From contig NC_092225.1 in NCBI RefSeq assembly GCF_036320965.1, positions 55,540,515-55,604,514 on the forward strand: DNA of 64,000 nucleotides, written 5' to 3'. The stretch is from Panulirus ornatus. Taxonomy: Eukaryota; Arthropoda; Malacostraca; Decapoda; Palinuridae. Position 1 is the stretch's first letter; each line of letters opens with the position of its first letter. Below, one piece after another: positions 19,400 to 30,124 of this stretch. The notes under the pieces are model-generated. The model was not told the DNA's origin. It made no database searches and saw nothing but the letters and a program-made list of their open reading frames with translations. Both the position numbers and the translations under genes were made by a program.

Positions 19400-20262
19400 A
19401 TGAGCGAGGTTGACCTAGGGCTGAGTGAGTAACTTCGTGTCCAAATTTGCAGATGGCACAGAAGAGATCAGCAGTGCCGTGTTAACTGAGAAAGACAGGC
19501 TAAGATGACAGGAAGTTCTGAAATCAGACCACTCAGTGGTCTGTGGAATGACCAATACCATTGAGCGTCCATAAATATCAGCTGTTACAAGTAGGAAGAT
19601 CTCATCCCAACATTCAGTTACGAACTGACGGATCACAAGATATAGGACACCTCCTAGTTCAGTGAGGGATCTAGTGGGGGTCACTGTTTCCCACAACCTC
19701 CAGTGCTCCCAGCATTGTCATGGAGCTGACAAGAAAGCATACAGGATGTTAGGATTTATTAACAGATCCTTTACATACAGGAGCAAGGATGTGATATTGG
19801 CCACTATACCTAAGTCCAGTTAGACTCCCACCTCGACCATGCAGTGCCGTTCTGGGCTCCCCCACTTAAACAAGGATGTTCTTGAATTGGAAGCCGCGTA
19901 GAGATGAGCAATTAGACTCGAGTCCTTGTGTAACAGACCATGCAAGGACAGACCGCGAGAATTAAACTTGTCCTCAAAACAAGAGGTGTCTCCGAGGCAA
20001 CTTAAAGGAATGTTTTTCAAATACTTCAAGGATTGAAAAACAACGTCGATGGCGAAAATTTCTTTACAGTAGCGTCAGCACTGCCGACGAGAGGAAATGG
20101 ACTGAAACTTAAGAGGCCACCGAGTTCATCGGGACTGTACGAAATATCTCTCTTCCAACGACGTTACTGACGCGTGGGATAAGCTCCCAGAACATGTCGT
20201 CCAGAGCAGCACTCGGGATATCTTCAGAATTGTTCTCGATCATCACGTATCACTCTCCGGTG
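19400..20262 (+). pseudogene. CR1/L2-like LINE reverse transcriptase, degenerate
   Basis: Plus-strand fragments in the expected order: CRWHRRDQQ/FADGTE-type block with AVLTEKDRLR near 19450-19500, SVRDLVGVTVSHNLQCSQHC near 19660-19715, and KKAYRMLGFINRSFTYRSKD (19731-19790). Then come remnants of the LEYAVQFW and LEAVQRRA blocks, FFTVASALPTRGNGLKLKRP near 20065-20120, and NDVTDAWDKLPEHVVQSST (from 20159), which is the conserved C-terminal W-x-x-LP-x-x-VV segment. Several stops and shifts make it dead. It lacks the endonuclease and the front of the RT. Confidence 0.87.
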
Positions 20263-20770
20263 TCGCGTAATTCATTTAATGAATCGTCAGAGCATCGTGA
20301 TGTGTTATGCTGTCTTCCCAGCCACCGTTCTCTCCCTGGCCACACGCTGGCGGTAACGGACCAACATTCATTAACCCACGTCGCTTGCTCTGAGAGCTCA
20401 GGTGAAAATTTTTATTATATAATTCCCCAACATCTGGAAAAATGGAGACATGGTAAGTCGCGAGGCTGGAGATCAAGTTTGTCTTCATTTTTGGCTTTGT
20501 AGCGAAAAGTTGAAGGGATGCATGTCGTTGGTTAGGGGGTGCGTGACATATATTCATTCCACCGTAAGACTTTTCTTCATACTACTCCTGGAAGGTATTT
20601 TTTTTTTTTTCTACCTGTGCCCCGTCCGGCGTGGTGCCGGAGGGAGTGGAGGAGGATGGGGAGAGAGCCTTTGCTCTGCTATCCATTTCTTCTTCTGATT
20701 TTAAGGGGACTGTATTTCTTTTTTAAACAGTGTTAACGCCAGACCTCCTCGCTTAGACTTTAGGTCTGTA

Positions 20771-20860
<90 letters not shown>

Positions 20861-22235
20861 ATTTCTAGGGCCAAAGGGCAGGTGTCGCGGGCCTAGCTGC
20901 TCCGCCACATTTCACAGTGAAGGATGAAAGAAGAGAGAGAAAAAAAAAAAATAAATTACCGTGGTGTGCAATCTTTCCCTCCGCCTTCCCCCCCACACCC
21001 AGTTCCCTTTTTACCCCCATCCCCAATACCCCCCTATCTCTTCCCCTTCCTCTAATCCCCTTCTACCATTATCTTCCCCCTCACCCCCCACCCAAAACCC
21101 ACCCACCTCTCCTTAAACTTCTGCTCGCTAGAAATGAGCCGAGTGCGGGAAGGTCTGCAACACAACAGACTGGCATTTATGCTCACGTGGGTCAGGGGGA
21201 ACGAGAGGCTGGTGGTGGTGGCGGGACGAAACCATGGCGTAAGAAGGGGGAAGGGCAGCAACGCGGGCGAGGGTGTGTTTCATTGTCATCATCTGTCGAG
21301 TTGCGGAACGTTTTGTGGGGAGGGTGGACTACCTCCTCCGCCAGGCGGGGTGCTGATGCCGAGACTAATTGACCGCTTCAGGTGAGACAAGATGATTCCA
21401 TTGATATCTGTTATCTGTAGATACACCTGTCTCAAGGACGAAAAGAAAATGTCTGTTACCTTTCATTTTGATTTCATGTGTTTCTCATTTTCTGAGCCTC
21501 GCTCTGTGCATTTAAGACTCGGGAAAGTCTCCCGTTTTCCACGTTCTTGTAGGATGTCCTTGACAGTATAGTCTCTCCAAGGTTGACGGTGTTCCTACGC
21601 GAGGCTTTTCCCCGCGGTCTGTTGAGCCGGAGGGAGAGGTGGGTGGCGAGGTGCCTTCTGCTTTGCTCTCCTACTTCTTCTACCACAAATGACATTATGC
21701 CTGAGGATGATAAACCCAGGTCGTGGACCGTCAGGTCTACCTCCCGCGTCTTCCTCAGCCCTCTCTCCCCTCCCATCCATTCCCTCTCTCCATTCCACCT
21801 CCCCTCTCCAGTTCTTCCTCTTCCCTCTCTTCCCTACTACGGAGGAGCTGGTCAAATAAATAAACCCGGGAAGGTTTATTTCCCGCGAGTCTGCTCCTCC
21901 CCGCCCCGACCCCCTCCTCCTTCCTCCCTCCCTCTCCCGGGCCGCTGCTCTCTTCATTATGACCCCGGGTGATAGTGGATGGTGGTAGTGGTAGTGGTGG
22001 TGGTACTTGTGGCTGGTGGTGATGGTGGTAGAGGAGGGGGTGGGGGGGGGGGGGTGCCCGCTTTGTTGTGGTTGTTTACAAGCGACGGCCGTGACCCGCC
22101 CCGTACTGGTGGGAATCCAGACGCACGCCAGGCAGTCGGGTGAGAGCAACGATTCCGGACGCGCAGGATGTCGCACAAAATTGATACACCTCGACCTTCA
22201 GGGGTTAGGTCAGCTATGCCGGGTCGTTGTAGGCC
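20263..22235. other. non-coding stretch, no gene recognised
   Basis: Short overlapping open frames of low-complexity composition only. It holds a (CT)n tract at 20772-20859, C-rich patches at 20985-21105 and 21755-21830, and a GGTGGT-rich run at 21975-22050. I see no domain, RNA gene or mobile element that I can name. Confidence 0.65.
20772..20859. repeat. (CT)n microsatellite
   Basis: CT tract of about 43 repeats, one interruption near its right end. Confidence 0.96.
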
Positions 22236-22239
22236 CCTG

Positions 22240-22352
22240 GCGTCGTGCCACCGTGCTCAAGGGTCGTACCGTCGTCGTGCTCAAGGGACCTACCGTCGTG
22301 TTAAAGAGTCGTACCTTCGTGCTCAAGGGTCATACCGTCGTGTTCAAGGGTA
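22240..22352. repeat. ~21-bp minisatellite with CGTACCGTCGTGCTCAAGGG core
   Basis: About five diverged units. The core recalls the CGTAC-bearing arrays near 30.7, 36-37.5, 40.7 and 48.3 kb. Confidence 0.85.
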
Positions 22353-22355
22353 GTA

Positions 22356-22755
22356 CCGTCGTGGCATTGTATCAGGACAGTATGTGGTGTGTGGCATTAT
22401 GTGAGGAGAGTATGTGGTGTGTGGCATTGTGTCAGGACAGTATGTGGTGTGTGGCATTGTGTGAGGAGAGTATGTGGTGTGTGGCATTGTGTCAGGACAG
22501 TATGTGGTGTGTGGCATTGTGTGAGGACAGTATGTAGCGTGTGGCATTGTGTGAGGATAGTATGTAGTGTGTGGCATTGTATCAGGACAGTATGTGGTGT
22601 GTGACATTGTGTGAGGACAGTATGTAGCGTGTGGCATTGTGTGAGGACAGTATGTAGTGTGTGGCATTGTATCAGGACAGTATGTGGTGTGTGGCATTGT
22701 GTCGACAGTATGTGGTGTGTGGCATTGTGTCAGGACAGTATGTGGTGTGTGGTGA
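22356..22755. repeat. 30-bp minisatellite
   Basis: About 13 units with GGCATTGTGTGAGGACAGTA followed by TGTGGTGTGT; alternating TCAGGACAG and GAGGAGAG forms. The Cys/Trp/Val and His/Thr frames are shadows. Confidence 0.95.
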
Positions 22756-22854
22756 GGGAGAGAGGGTGACAATGTAGAGTTATGACATGGTAAGAGTGCG
22801 TCGTGCTGGTATGCGCAATGTGGTTGAAGGTGCTGGCCAGCCCAGGGATGTCAA

Positions 22855-23040
22855 GTAACCATAGTTACTTAAGTAACTGCACTGAAGTAGTTTCTCGTTA
22901 TTGCCGGAAAAATACGTTTTATATTTTCGTCTTGAAACTTTTTTTCCCCTTAAGTCAGTTTTAAGAGAAAATATTGCACTTTTACTCCTTTTTTTTTTTT
23001 ATACTTTTCGTTACTTTTCGATTTAGAACACTATAGAAAT
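22855..23040. other. possible DNA-transposon (hAT-like) end
   Basis: Contains the palindrome GTTACTTAAGTAAC, then TGCACTGAAGTAG and a T-rich tract ending TTACTTTTCG. This style of GTTACT/AAGTAAC repetition is common at hAT element ends. No transposase and no matching second terminus were found. Confidence 0.3.
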
Positions 23041-23460
23041 TCCTCAGTTTTTGAGGCAACAAGTTAGACGGACGAAGGACACCCGCGCGGGTATTTAAAT
23101 CAGGCAATCACACGCGCCCTGTTTGCCTCACCGTCTGCCACGAGACGCGCGTGCGCTGCCCCAAGTCTGACACGATCGTGTCCAGCCCAGTGGCTCGTCA
23201 GAAATTTCCTCCTGATCAACACGTGGAGAGATGACTGGCGCTGTGGGTAGAAGGAGGCCGAGCAGCGGTGTGGTAGCGGAAGCCCCACCGAAGAGGGAGG
23301 TCGGCCAAGCCCAGCCAAGATGCACAGTTGACCATCCCTGGCTGGGCTGGCTCCTGGAGGACCCTTGGACACAGCTTGAACGTGAGGAAGGTCGACGGCA
23401 GAACCATGTCTTTCGTCTTGTGCTAAATCAAGAGGTTCTGTGTGTGATATAGTTGGGTTG
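23041..23460. other. GC-rich stretch, no gene recognised
   Basis: Both strands carry open frames of 60-90 codons with no domain I recognise. A repetitive-element origin is possible. Confidence 0.5.
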
Positions 23461-23463
23461 AAG

Positions 23464-23465
<2 letters not shown>

Positions 23466-23510
<45 letters not shown>
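23466..23510. repeat. (AT)n tract
   Basis: Pure AT repeats directly upstream of a solo tail module. Confidence 0.95.
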
Positions 23511-23513
<3 letters not shown>

Positions 23514-23560
23514 CTACCTCGCTAATGCGGAAAATAGCGAATAGTATAAAAGAAAGAAAG

Positions 23561-23562
<2 letters not shown>
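23511..23562 (+). mobile_element. solo 3' tail module between AT tracts
   Basis: TCGCTACCTCGCTAATGCGG, then AAAATAGCGAATAGTATAAA and GAAA repeats, as in the end of the ~240-bp SINE-like family. The body is missing, replaced by AT repeats on both sides. Confidence 0.75.

Positions 23563-23649
<87 letters not shown>
23563..23649. repeat. (AT)n tract
   Basis: Pure AT repeats of about 43 units between a solo tail module and a hammerhead-bearing repeat. Confidence 0.96.
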
Positions 23650-23651
<2 letters not shown>

Positions 23652-23845
23652 TGGAAAGGATCACAATTTTGCGCGTGATCAAGATATTCCTATGAGTCCA
23701 CGGGGAAAATGAAACACGAAAAGTTCCCAAGTGCACTTTCGTGTAATAATCACATCATCAGGGGAGACACAAGAGAGAAATATAACAGTTAGTTGATATA
23801 CATCGAAGAGACGAAGCTAGGACACCATTTGGTAAACATGTGATT
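23650..23845 (-). mobile_element. hammerhead-bearing repeat, copy A (Penelope-like terminal region?)
   Basis: Minus-strand element that ends against (AT)n at 23649. It matches the plus-strand copy at 56296-56455 over CCTAGCT-CGTCTCTTCG, TATATCAACT, the hammerhead core, CGTGTTTCATTTTCCCCGTG and GACTCATA. No protein is encoded. Hammerhead motifs and insertion next to TA repeats are both reported for Penelope-like elements; membership in that group is inference. Confidence 0.7.
23725..23765 (-). ncRNA. hammerhead ribozyme motif, copy A
   Basis: On the minus strand: stem I strand TCCC; CTGATGA (23755-23761); stem II GTG-loop-CAC after one extra T; GAAA (23737-23740); palindromic stem III AGTGCACT (23730-23737); T as the cleavage-site base; stem I strand GGGA. 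All conserved core positions are present. The extra base before stem II departs from the textbook core. The self-complementary stem III implies cleavage as a dimer. Activity untested. Confidence 0.7.
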
Positions 23846-23869
23846 TGATGGGATCAAGAAGGAGATGGA

Positions 23870-24150
23870 AGGGTGTCGAAAGAGTGACGAAAGCTTCGGG
23901 ACATCGAGTAATGAACATTCAGGAAGGGTGGGAGGCGTTCGTGGAGAGAACGAATTAGAGGTGATATATGGGGGGCGACGTGATGCCAGTGGGGTTGAAA
24001 AGAAGGGTATATGAAGTGGTCAAGGTAAACCAGCAATCCTCTGTAATGCCTGGCTGTGGGTGGTGGTGTCTGGTCTCGGTGTGTTATGCATTCGAGCTGG
24101 AGATTGGATATGTAAACCTGGCCACTGTTCGTGTGTTCCTGGTGCTGCCC
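23870..24150 (+). pseudogene. diverged RTE 3'-end fragment
   Basis: Aligns by eye with 8380-8590: GGAAGGGTGGGAGGCGTTCG, GCGACGTGATGCCAGTGGGG, GGTAAACCAGCAATCCTCTG and CTCGGTGTGTTATGCATTC correspond to the RTE C-terminus and 3' UTR. Highly mutated. Confidence 0.65.
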
Positions 24151-24250
24151 TGCCAAGACGAGAGGAGCCATAAAGCATGAATTACACGAAGAAGAAGAAT
24201 TATGATGCCACTAAGGAAGTACGACGAATTCCAGATGATTTTACAAACGC

Positions 24251-24255
<5 letters not shown>

Positions 24256-24317
<62 letters not shown>
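24256..24317. repeat. (GA)n microsatellite
   Basis: Pure GA tract of about 31 repeats. Confidence 0.97.
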
Positions 24318-24320
<3 letters not shown>

Positions 24321-24599
24321 CCCATTATATTTGTTAATTCACAAAAACTCCTCAAAACAAGAGGGAAAAAAATGATATGCAAATATCAGTGTGAGGTTTA
24401 TAAACTGTATGAGGACGATGCTTTGATTTGCACACCCGGCAGCAAGCTCAATGCCTCATGAATGAGGCACGTCCTTCAAGTCTAGTACACACAGATGAGG
24501 ACCTTCTCAGGTCCTGCTGGATCCGCCAGCCAGACTCTTTCTTCTTTGGCACTGAGGAAAGTGAATATCCTGATGGTCATTACGGTGGATGAAACTCCC

Positions 24600-24800
24600 C
24601 GTTCATGATCTGGGAAAGCTGGACGGGAAGGTATACAGATCGTGAGGTAGCTGGGCGACCAGCCTAGCGCCTTGCAGTATGGTTTCGTCTGTGGAAGCCT
24701 TCACTCGATCACTCTCGCTGGAGGAGGAAGTTTGGCGGTAAACGCTCGCAGAGGAGGCTCTTACGAGGTTGGAAGTTAGCGATAGACGAAGTATAGTTAC
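24600..24800 (+). pseudogene. possible LINE reverse-transcriptase scrap
   Basis: Plus-strand reading LGDQPSALQYGFVCGSLHSI resembles the L-S-x-x-QYGFR-x-G-R-S block of R1/Jockey-type RT. There is only one block, so this is tentative. Confidence 0.3.
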
Positions 24801-25194
24801 TTACCCCCGGTCAGAGAGCAACCTGACTTCGGGTTTCATCTTGGGGGGGAGGGAAAAAGGTAAGATCCTTTCATGACAGAGCACGAGATGCCATACCTCC
24901 CCTCTGTGCGACCCGCTGGTATGGCCACCTCCTCAGTGTGCAGCCCCCAGGTCTGATCTGGACATCAGCACGGGGGATCGAGGCAAACTTGAGAGGGTCG
25001 TCGGCGGAGGGTGTGGGGGGAATGACAAGGGTGAGGGAGGGGTGGTTGGTGGTGTAAGCCTCTCTCCCGCCTCTGCCCTTGCCGTAACTGATGAATTACG
25101 TCCGGATTGTAACCTGGTCATTAACCTGGCCAAAACGAATGGGGGGAAAAAAGATCTTGAATTTCTTCGAATTTTTTCGTGGCAGGGTGGTACG

Positions 25195-25195
<1 letters not shown>

Positions 25196-25276
<81 letters not shown>
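25196..25276. repeat. (CT)n microsatellite
   Basis: Pure CT tract of about 40 repeats. Confidence 0.97.
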
Positions 25277-25278
<2 letters not shown>

Positions 25279-25688
25279 CCACCAGAAGCGTAGCCTGTGC
25301 GTCGTGCTTAAGACAAATTTTTTCAGAATTTTCAATCAACTCTCGACAGCGTTAGGTCACGAAGATCTGTTTTGAAATACGAGGGTATACGGTCACCAGT
25401 GACGAATGGGATAAAACTTAGAAGTTAAAAGATGAAATTCTTACACGGGGGAAAAAAGATTTCTTTGCGGACAGATGCGTTGAACACTAAAATATGGGTC
25501 AGTTGAACGTTGTGGTTGCAAGGACGAGAAATATCTTCAGAAACCCAATTAGATGAATTTGTTCATCAGTTCAATTATCTGATGATTGAACACAAAAAAA
25601 AATAATGCATGTACACATCAATTTCCTTTTTTTTTTTTTTGTCTCGGGAAATATAGTGTAGTGTAGGAGAGGGAGAAATGCGGAAAGA
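25277..25688. other. non-coding stretch
   Basis: AT-leaning sequence with one poly-T run (about 25627-25641); no feature recognised. Confidence 0.6.
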
Positions 25689-25888
25689 TTTCTCTTTCCT
25701 TCTATCCTGTTAATCTCCATGAAAGCTTCCTTCATCAGTGCCTGGATGTTTTAATTTCTCTTTCCTTCTATCCTGTTAATCTCCATGCAAGCTTCCTTCA
25801 GCCATGCCTGGATATTTTTTATTTCTCTTTCTCTCTATCCCGTTAAGTTCCACGCAGGCTTCCTTCAACCATGCCTGGATATTTTTCC
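25689..25888. repeat. 66-bp tandem triplication
   Basis: Three diverged 66-bp units beginning TTTCTCTTTCCTTCTATCC and ending TGCCTGGATATTTTT. Minus-strand translation (NIQAWLKEACMEINRIEGKR) is open over the first two units. It is a charged 22-residue repeat with no recognised family. Confidence 0.85.
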
Positions 25889-26324
25889 TTATTCTTTTTT
25901 TCGTACAGCCGTCTGTTGTTGCTGGAGGGAGGGGGGAGCGGGGCCTTCCTAGTGTTCTATCCTCATCTCACCCACTTAAGACAGGAATAGATAACTAAGA
26001 CATGGTCCGCCGGGCTCTGCCCTCTTCGTCTGTCTTGCCCTTGCGCTCTCATTGTACTTTCTGTCTCTCTGTGACAGCGGCGCAGTGAGCCAGTATTTCA
26101 GTGGCTGTCGAGTGTCACGCCTTTGGCCCAGGTTGCTGTTTTTTCGTCTTCCCTCTTCCACGCGTGGCTATGAGTTCCCAGACGTGACACTAGACCATCC
26201 GTAACTCACACGTCACGTTCCTCGTAACTCTGTACTTTCTTGCGGTGAGCTCTACGCGCTGGCCGTGCACTTTGGTGAGATATTGGGTAAGTACTGCTAA
26301 TAAGTACTTCTCTTTCCGGCGGAG

Positions 26325-27168
26325 ACATCCTACCTACCTACATCTTCCTACTAACACCTACCCACCTACCTTTCCTTCCTGCTTACCTATCTGTCTGGCT
26401 ACCTACCTATCTGCCTACTTACCTACATACCTACCTACCTGCTAACCTACACCCACTTTCCTACCTGCCTACCTACACCCACCTACCTACTTACACCTAC
26501 CTACTTACCTACAACTACCCACCCACCTACCAACCAACCAACCTACCTACCTTCCTACCTACCTACCTACCTACCTACCTACCTACCTACATACCTACCA
26601 ACCAACACCCACCTACCGCTACCTACCTACCACCACCCAGCTACCTACCTACTTACCTACTTACCTACCAACACCTACCTACCAACCAACCAACAAACCA
26701 ACCAACCAATAACCAACCAACATACCTACCTACCTACCTACCTACCTTCCTTCCTTCCTTCCTTCCTTCCTTCCTTCCTTCCTACATACCTACCTACCTA
26801 CTACCTACCAACTAACTAACTAACTAACTAACAAACTAACAAACTAACTAACCAACCAACCAACCAACCAACCAACCAACCAACCACCCACCCACCCACC
26901 CACCCACCCACCCACCCACCCACCCACCCTACCTACCTACCTACCTACCTACCTACCTACCACCACCCACCATTTACCAGCCAACCAGCCAGCCAACCTA
27001 CCTACCTACCTACCTACTTCCTACCTACCTAACCTTCCTAACTACCAACACCTACCTACTTACCTACCTACTTTCCTACCAACCAACCAACCAATCTACC
27101 TACCTACCAACAGCACACCTACCTACCTACAGCCACCTACCTACCTACAGCCACCTACCTACCTATCT
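26325..27168. repeat. 840-bp mosaic of tetranucleotide repeats
   Basis: Mostly CTAC units, with internal blocks of CTTC (about 26742-26783), TAAC/CAAA (26813-26850), CAAC (26852-26883) and CCCA (26884-26929). It then returns to CTAC and ends with GCCACCTACCTACCTACA units. No coding content. Confidence 0.96.
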
Positions 27169-27199
27169 CTCCGAAGATTTAGAAAGCGACGTTTACTTT

Positions 27200-27365
27200 C
27201 CCTGGGTTCCCCTTGCTGTGGGTGGTGTGTGCGTGCACTTGCAGGGTTTCCCTTGCTGTGGGTGGTGTGTGCGTGCACTTGCAGGGTTTCCCCTTGCTGT
27301 GGGTGGTGTGTGCGTGCACTTGCAGGGTTTCCCCTTGCTGTGGGTGGTGTGTGCGTGCGTGCGTG
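27200..27365. repeat. 40/41-bp minisatellite
   Basis: Four units with CCTTGCTGTGGGTGGTGTGT and GCACTTGCAGGG; length differs by one C. Confidence 0.93.
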
Positions 27366-27509
27366 CGCCGGAGCTAAGCCTGGCAGGAATATATAAAGCA
27401 TTACGATGAGCCACTCGGCCGTGTTATCTGCACCTTGGAGGAATTTACGTGTGGTAAGGAGCGAGCCAGACGGCCCCGCTGCCTGCCTGAAGGTTCACAG
27501 GCACCTGGG

Positions 27510-27845
27510 GTCATATGGACCGGGGTCCGCATTCGTCCATGGCTCACATGGACCGGGGTCCGCGTTCGTCCATGGCTCACATGGACCGGGGTCCGCATTC
27601 GTCCATGGCTCACATGGACCGGGGTTCATATGGTCTGAGGTTCACATGGAGTTGGATTAATATAATCTGAGGTTTACATAGATTGGGGTTTACGTGAACA
27701 GGGTTTATATGGACCAGAGTTCACATGAACATGGGTTTACATGGACCAGGGTTTACATGGACCGGGGTATTGCAAGTACGATCATTTTCACGGATCAGTG
27801 TTCACATGGGGGGGTTCAAATGAACGTGGGTTCATGGCCCTACAG
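27510..27845. repeat. 33-bp array grading into ~16-bp ATGGACCAGGGTTTAC units
   Basis: First about four 33-bp units (ATGGACCGGGGTCCGCATTC...), then irregular 16-18-bp units such as ACATGGACCAGGGTTT. The latter are close relatives of the adjacent 16-bp array. Confidence 0.88.
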
Positions 27846-27867
27846 TGAGCCAGGAGGAGACAGTCTT

Positions 27868-28527
27868 TACGGGTCTGTGTTCCTCAGGACCAGTGTTCCT
27901 CTGGACCAGGGTTCCTCTTGACCAGTATTCCTCTGGACCAGGGTTCCTCTGGACCAGTATTCCTCTGGACCAGGGTTCCTCTGGACCAGGGTTCCTCTTG
28001 ACCAGTATTCCTCTGGACCAGGGTTCCTCTGGACCAGGGTTCCTCTTGACCAGTATTCCTCTGGACCAGGGTTCCTCTGGACCAGTATTCCTCTGGACCA
28101 GGGTTCCTCTGGACCAGGGTTCCTCTGGACCAGTATTCCTCTGGACCAGGGTTCCTCTGGACCAGGGTTCCTCTGGACCAGTATTCCTCTGGACCAGGGT
28201 TCCTCTGGACCAGTATTCCTCTGGACCAGGGTTCCTCTGGACCAGGGTTCCTCTGGACCAGGGTTCCTCTGGACCAGTATTCCTCTGGACCAGGTTCCTC
28301 TGGACCAGGGTTCCTCTGGACCAGTATTCCTCTGGACCAGGGTTCCTCTGGACCAGTATTCCTCTGGACCAGGGTTCCTCTGGACCAGTATTCCTCTGGA
28401 CCAGGGTTCCTCTGGACCAGTATTCCTCTGGACCAGGGTTCCTCTGGACCAGGGTTCCTCTTGACCAGTATTCCTCTGGACCAGGGTTCCTCTGGACCAG
28501 GGTTCCTCTGGACCAGGGTTCCTTTGG
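27868..28527. repeat. 16-bp minisatellite, two unit types
   Basis: About 41 units: GGGTTCCTCTGGACCA and GTATTCCTCTGGACCA, with a TTGACCA variant, in alternating and AAB order. One unit at about 28289 lacks one base. As 16 is not a multiple of 3, no fixed frame is kept, yet several frames on both strands stay open. The 230-280-residue frames are shadows. Confidence 0.97.
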
Positions 28528-28808
28528 AACCCTTTGCATGCTAGGGTTGGCACGGTCGTTGACAATGGTGTTGACAGAGACAAATTATGTGTTACAGAAT
28601 ATTGATCATGACGTCACAGTAGGTCATTCATGGTTAGTGAATAATGATACACAGTTATTTTCGTTTCCACTTTTCACGTGTTGTGGCTGAAGGATCAGGT
28701 GGGTCGTAACAAGGAACACGGAAAGAGTCATCATGTGTACTGTGTGTGTTTGATTTTCTGTACAGTTTAATGATTTCGCTGAACGTAATTGATATCAACA
28801 GATTATTA

Positions 28809-28843
28809 TGATTATTGTTATTGTAATTATTATTATTATTATC

Positions 28844-28886
<43 letters not shown>

Positions 28887-28922
28887 TATAAAAGTTTATC
28901 ATTATTATTATTATTATTATCA

Positions 28923-28987
<65 letters not shown>
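28809..28987. repeat. (ATT)n trinucleotide array
   Basis: TTA repeats with occasional ATC/GTT interruptions. Confidence 0.96.
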
Positions 28988-29157
28988 TGATAGGAGCATT
29001 GCAGTATACGGGGGTCGTTATGGTGTTAACGGGCTGAACCACGACATGAATCGGTCAGAGGACACCACGGAAAGGTGTGTGTGTGTGTGGCTTGGCTGTG
29101 GATGGTGGGCGCAGAGCTTAATACAAGACAGTGAGTGAGTGAATGTATGCGAGTGGG

Positions 29158-29214
29158 ACCGTTTTTTCGTCTGTTTTTGGCGATGCCTAGCTAAACCGGG
29201 AAATGTGACAAGTG

Positions 29215-29269
<55 letters not shown>

Positions 29270-29270
29270 A
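29158..29270 (+). mobile_element. decayed tail module followed by (AT)n
   Basis: TTTTTTCGTCTGTTTTTGGC then GATGCCTAGCTAAACCGGGA and AATGTGACAAGTG correspond to the RTE-type tail (CGTCTGTTTCC...CGCTACCTCGC), ending in AT repeats from about 29213. Confidence 0.6.
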
Positions 29271-29321
29271 ATCAAAGATCACTGACCAGTGAAAGCTGGC
29301 CACGTCAGGCCGGCCGCGCTA

Positions 29322-29405
29322 GCTGCTGTGTGACGTCACCTGTTCTCACCTCGCTCCCGCTGGCTGCCGTGTGACGTCACCAGTTCTCGCCTCGCTCCCG
29401 CTGGG
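29322..29405. promoter_or_regulatory. two TGACGTCA (CRE-type) palindromes in a 41-bp duplication
   Basis: TGACGTCA at 29331-29338 and 29372-29379, each followed by CTCGCTCCCGCTGG within a two-copy repeat; a third copy of the octamer is at about 28610. This is the canonical CREB/ATF site, but no promoter or transcript can be shown here. Confidence 0.3.
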
Positions 29406-29726
29406 ACAGGACATGGGCTGAGCGCTCGGTAAGATAAGAAGATCTCCAGGTTCGCACTCGGGGATCTCTCCTTCATGTAGAAGGCCTTGAGTATCCGAAA
29501 GCGTCCAAGGGTTGGGTGATGTGTTTAGACCATTTGTGTTGTGTTGTGTTGCTGTGTACCCAAAAAGAATTACACTACCGGTTTCTGCTTGAGTTTGGTT
29601 CCCCCCCTTGCTATAAATTATAGCCAGCTGATTGGTTATCTACCTGAGCAGAATAAGAGGATCGTCAAACAAATTGTATTCAATTGTATTCAATGACACA
29701 TGTTTGAGAGAAGATCTACTGCCTAG

Positions 29727-29727
<1 letters not shown>

Positions 29728-29761
<34 letters not shown>

Positions 29762-29764
29762 CAC
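29728..29764. repeat. (AC)n microsatellite
   Basis: AC repeats with one G substitution. Confidence 0.95.
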
Positions 29765-30124
29765 GCCGCAATGTTGGTTCACTTTCCTTCTTCTATATAG
29801 GTATTACTTTGGTTTTAGCTCCCGAGAGCTGGCTGCTTGTGTGCCCCTCACCGCTAGGTAGACCACGCAATACTCGGCAAGCTGTTGCGTCATATAACCG
29901 GTTACTGTGTGGCCGTCGGCAACTCAAGTGGGGAAGGGGTTGGCCGTTTTGATAACTGTTTCTTTCCCTACAGGTCGAAGCTTTGGGAACTCTGTACCAT
30001 CTAATGTTTTTCCCCAGTAACCATGACCTGGCGAATTCCAAAAGACAGGTTTATTCATTGTCTTCAAAATTGTGATATACTTTCTCTTGTCTCTTTTTTT
30101 TTTTCCATTTCATAATTCTCTCTA

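Noticed and set aside
23041..23460. Overlapping 60-90-codon frames as an exon
   Set aside because: Frames open on both strands in GC-rich DNA, no domain, no splice-site support.
27832..28690. Three long frames (235-281 residues) of GPEEPWSRG / GSSGPVFLW type
   Set aside because: All are shadows of the 16-bp array, open on both strands.
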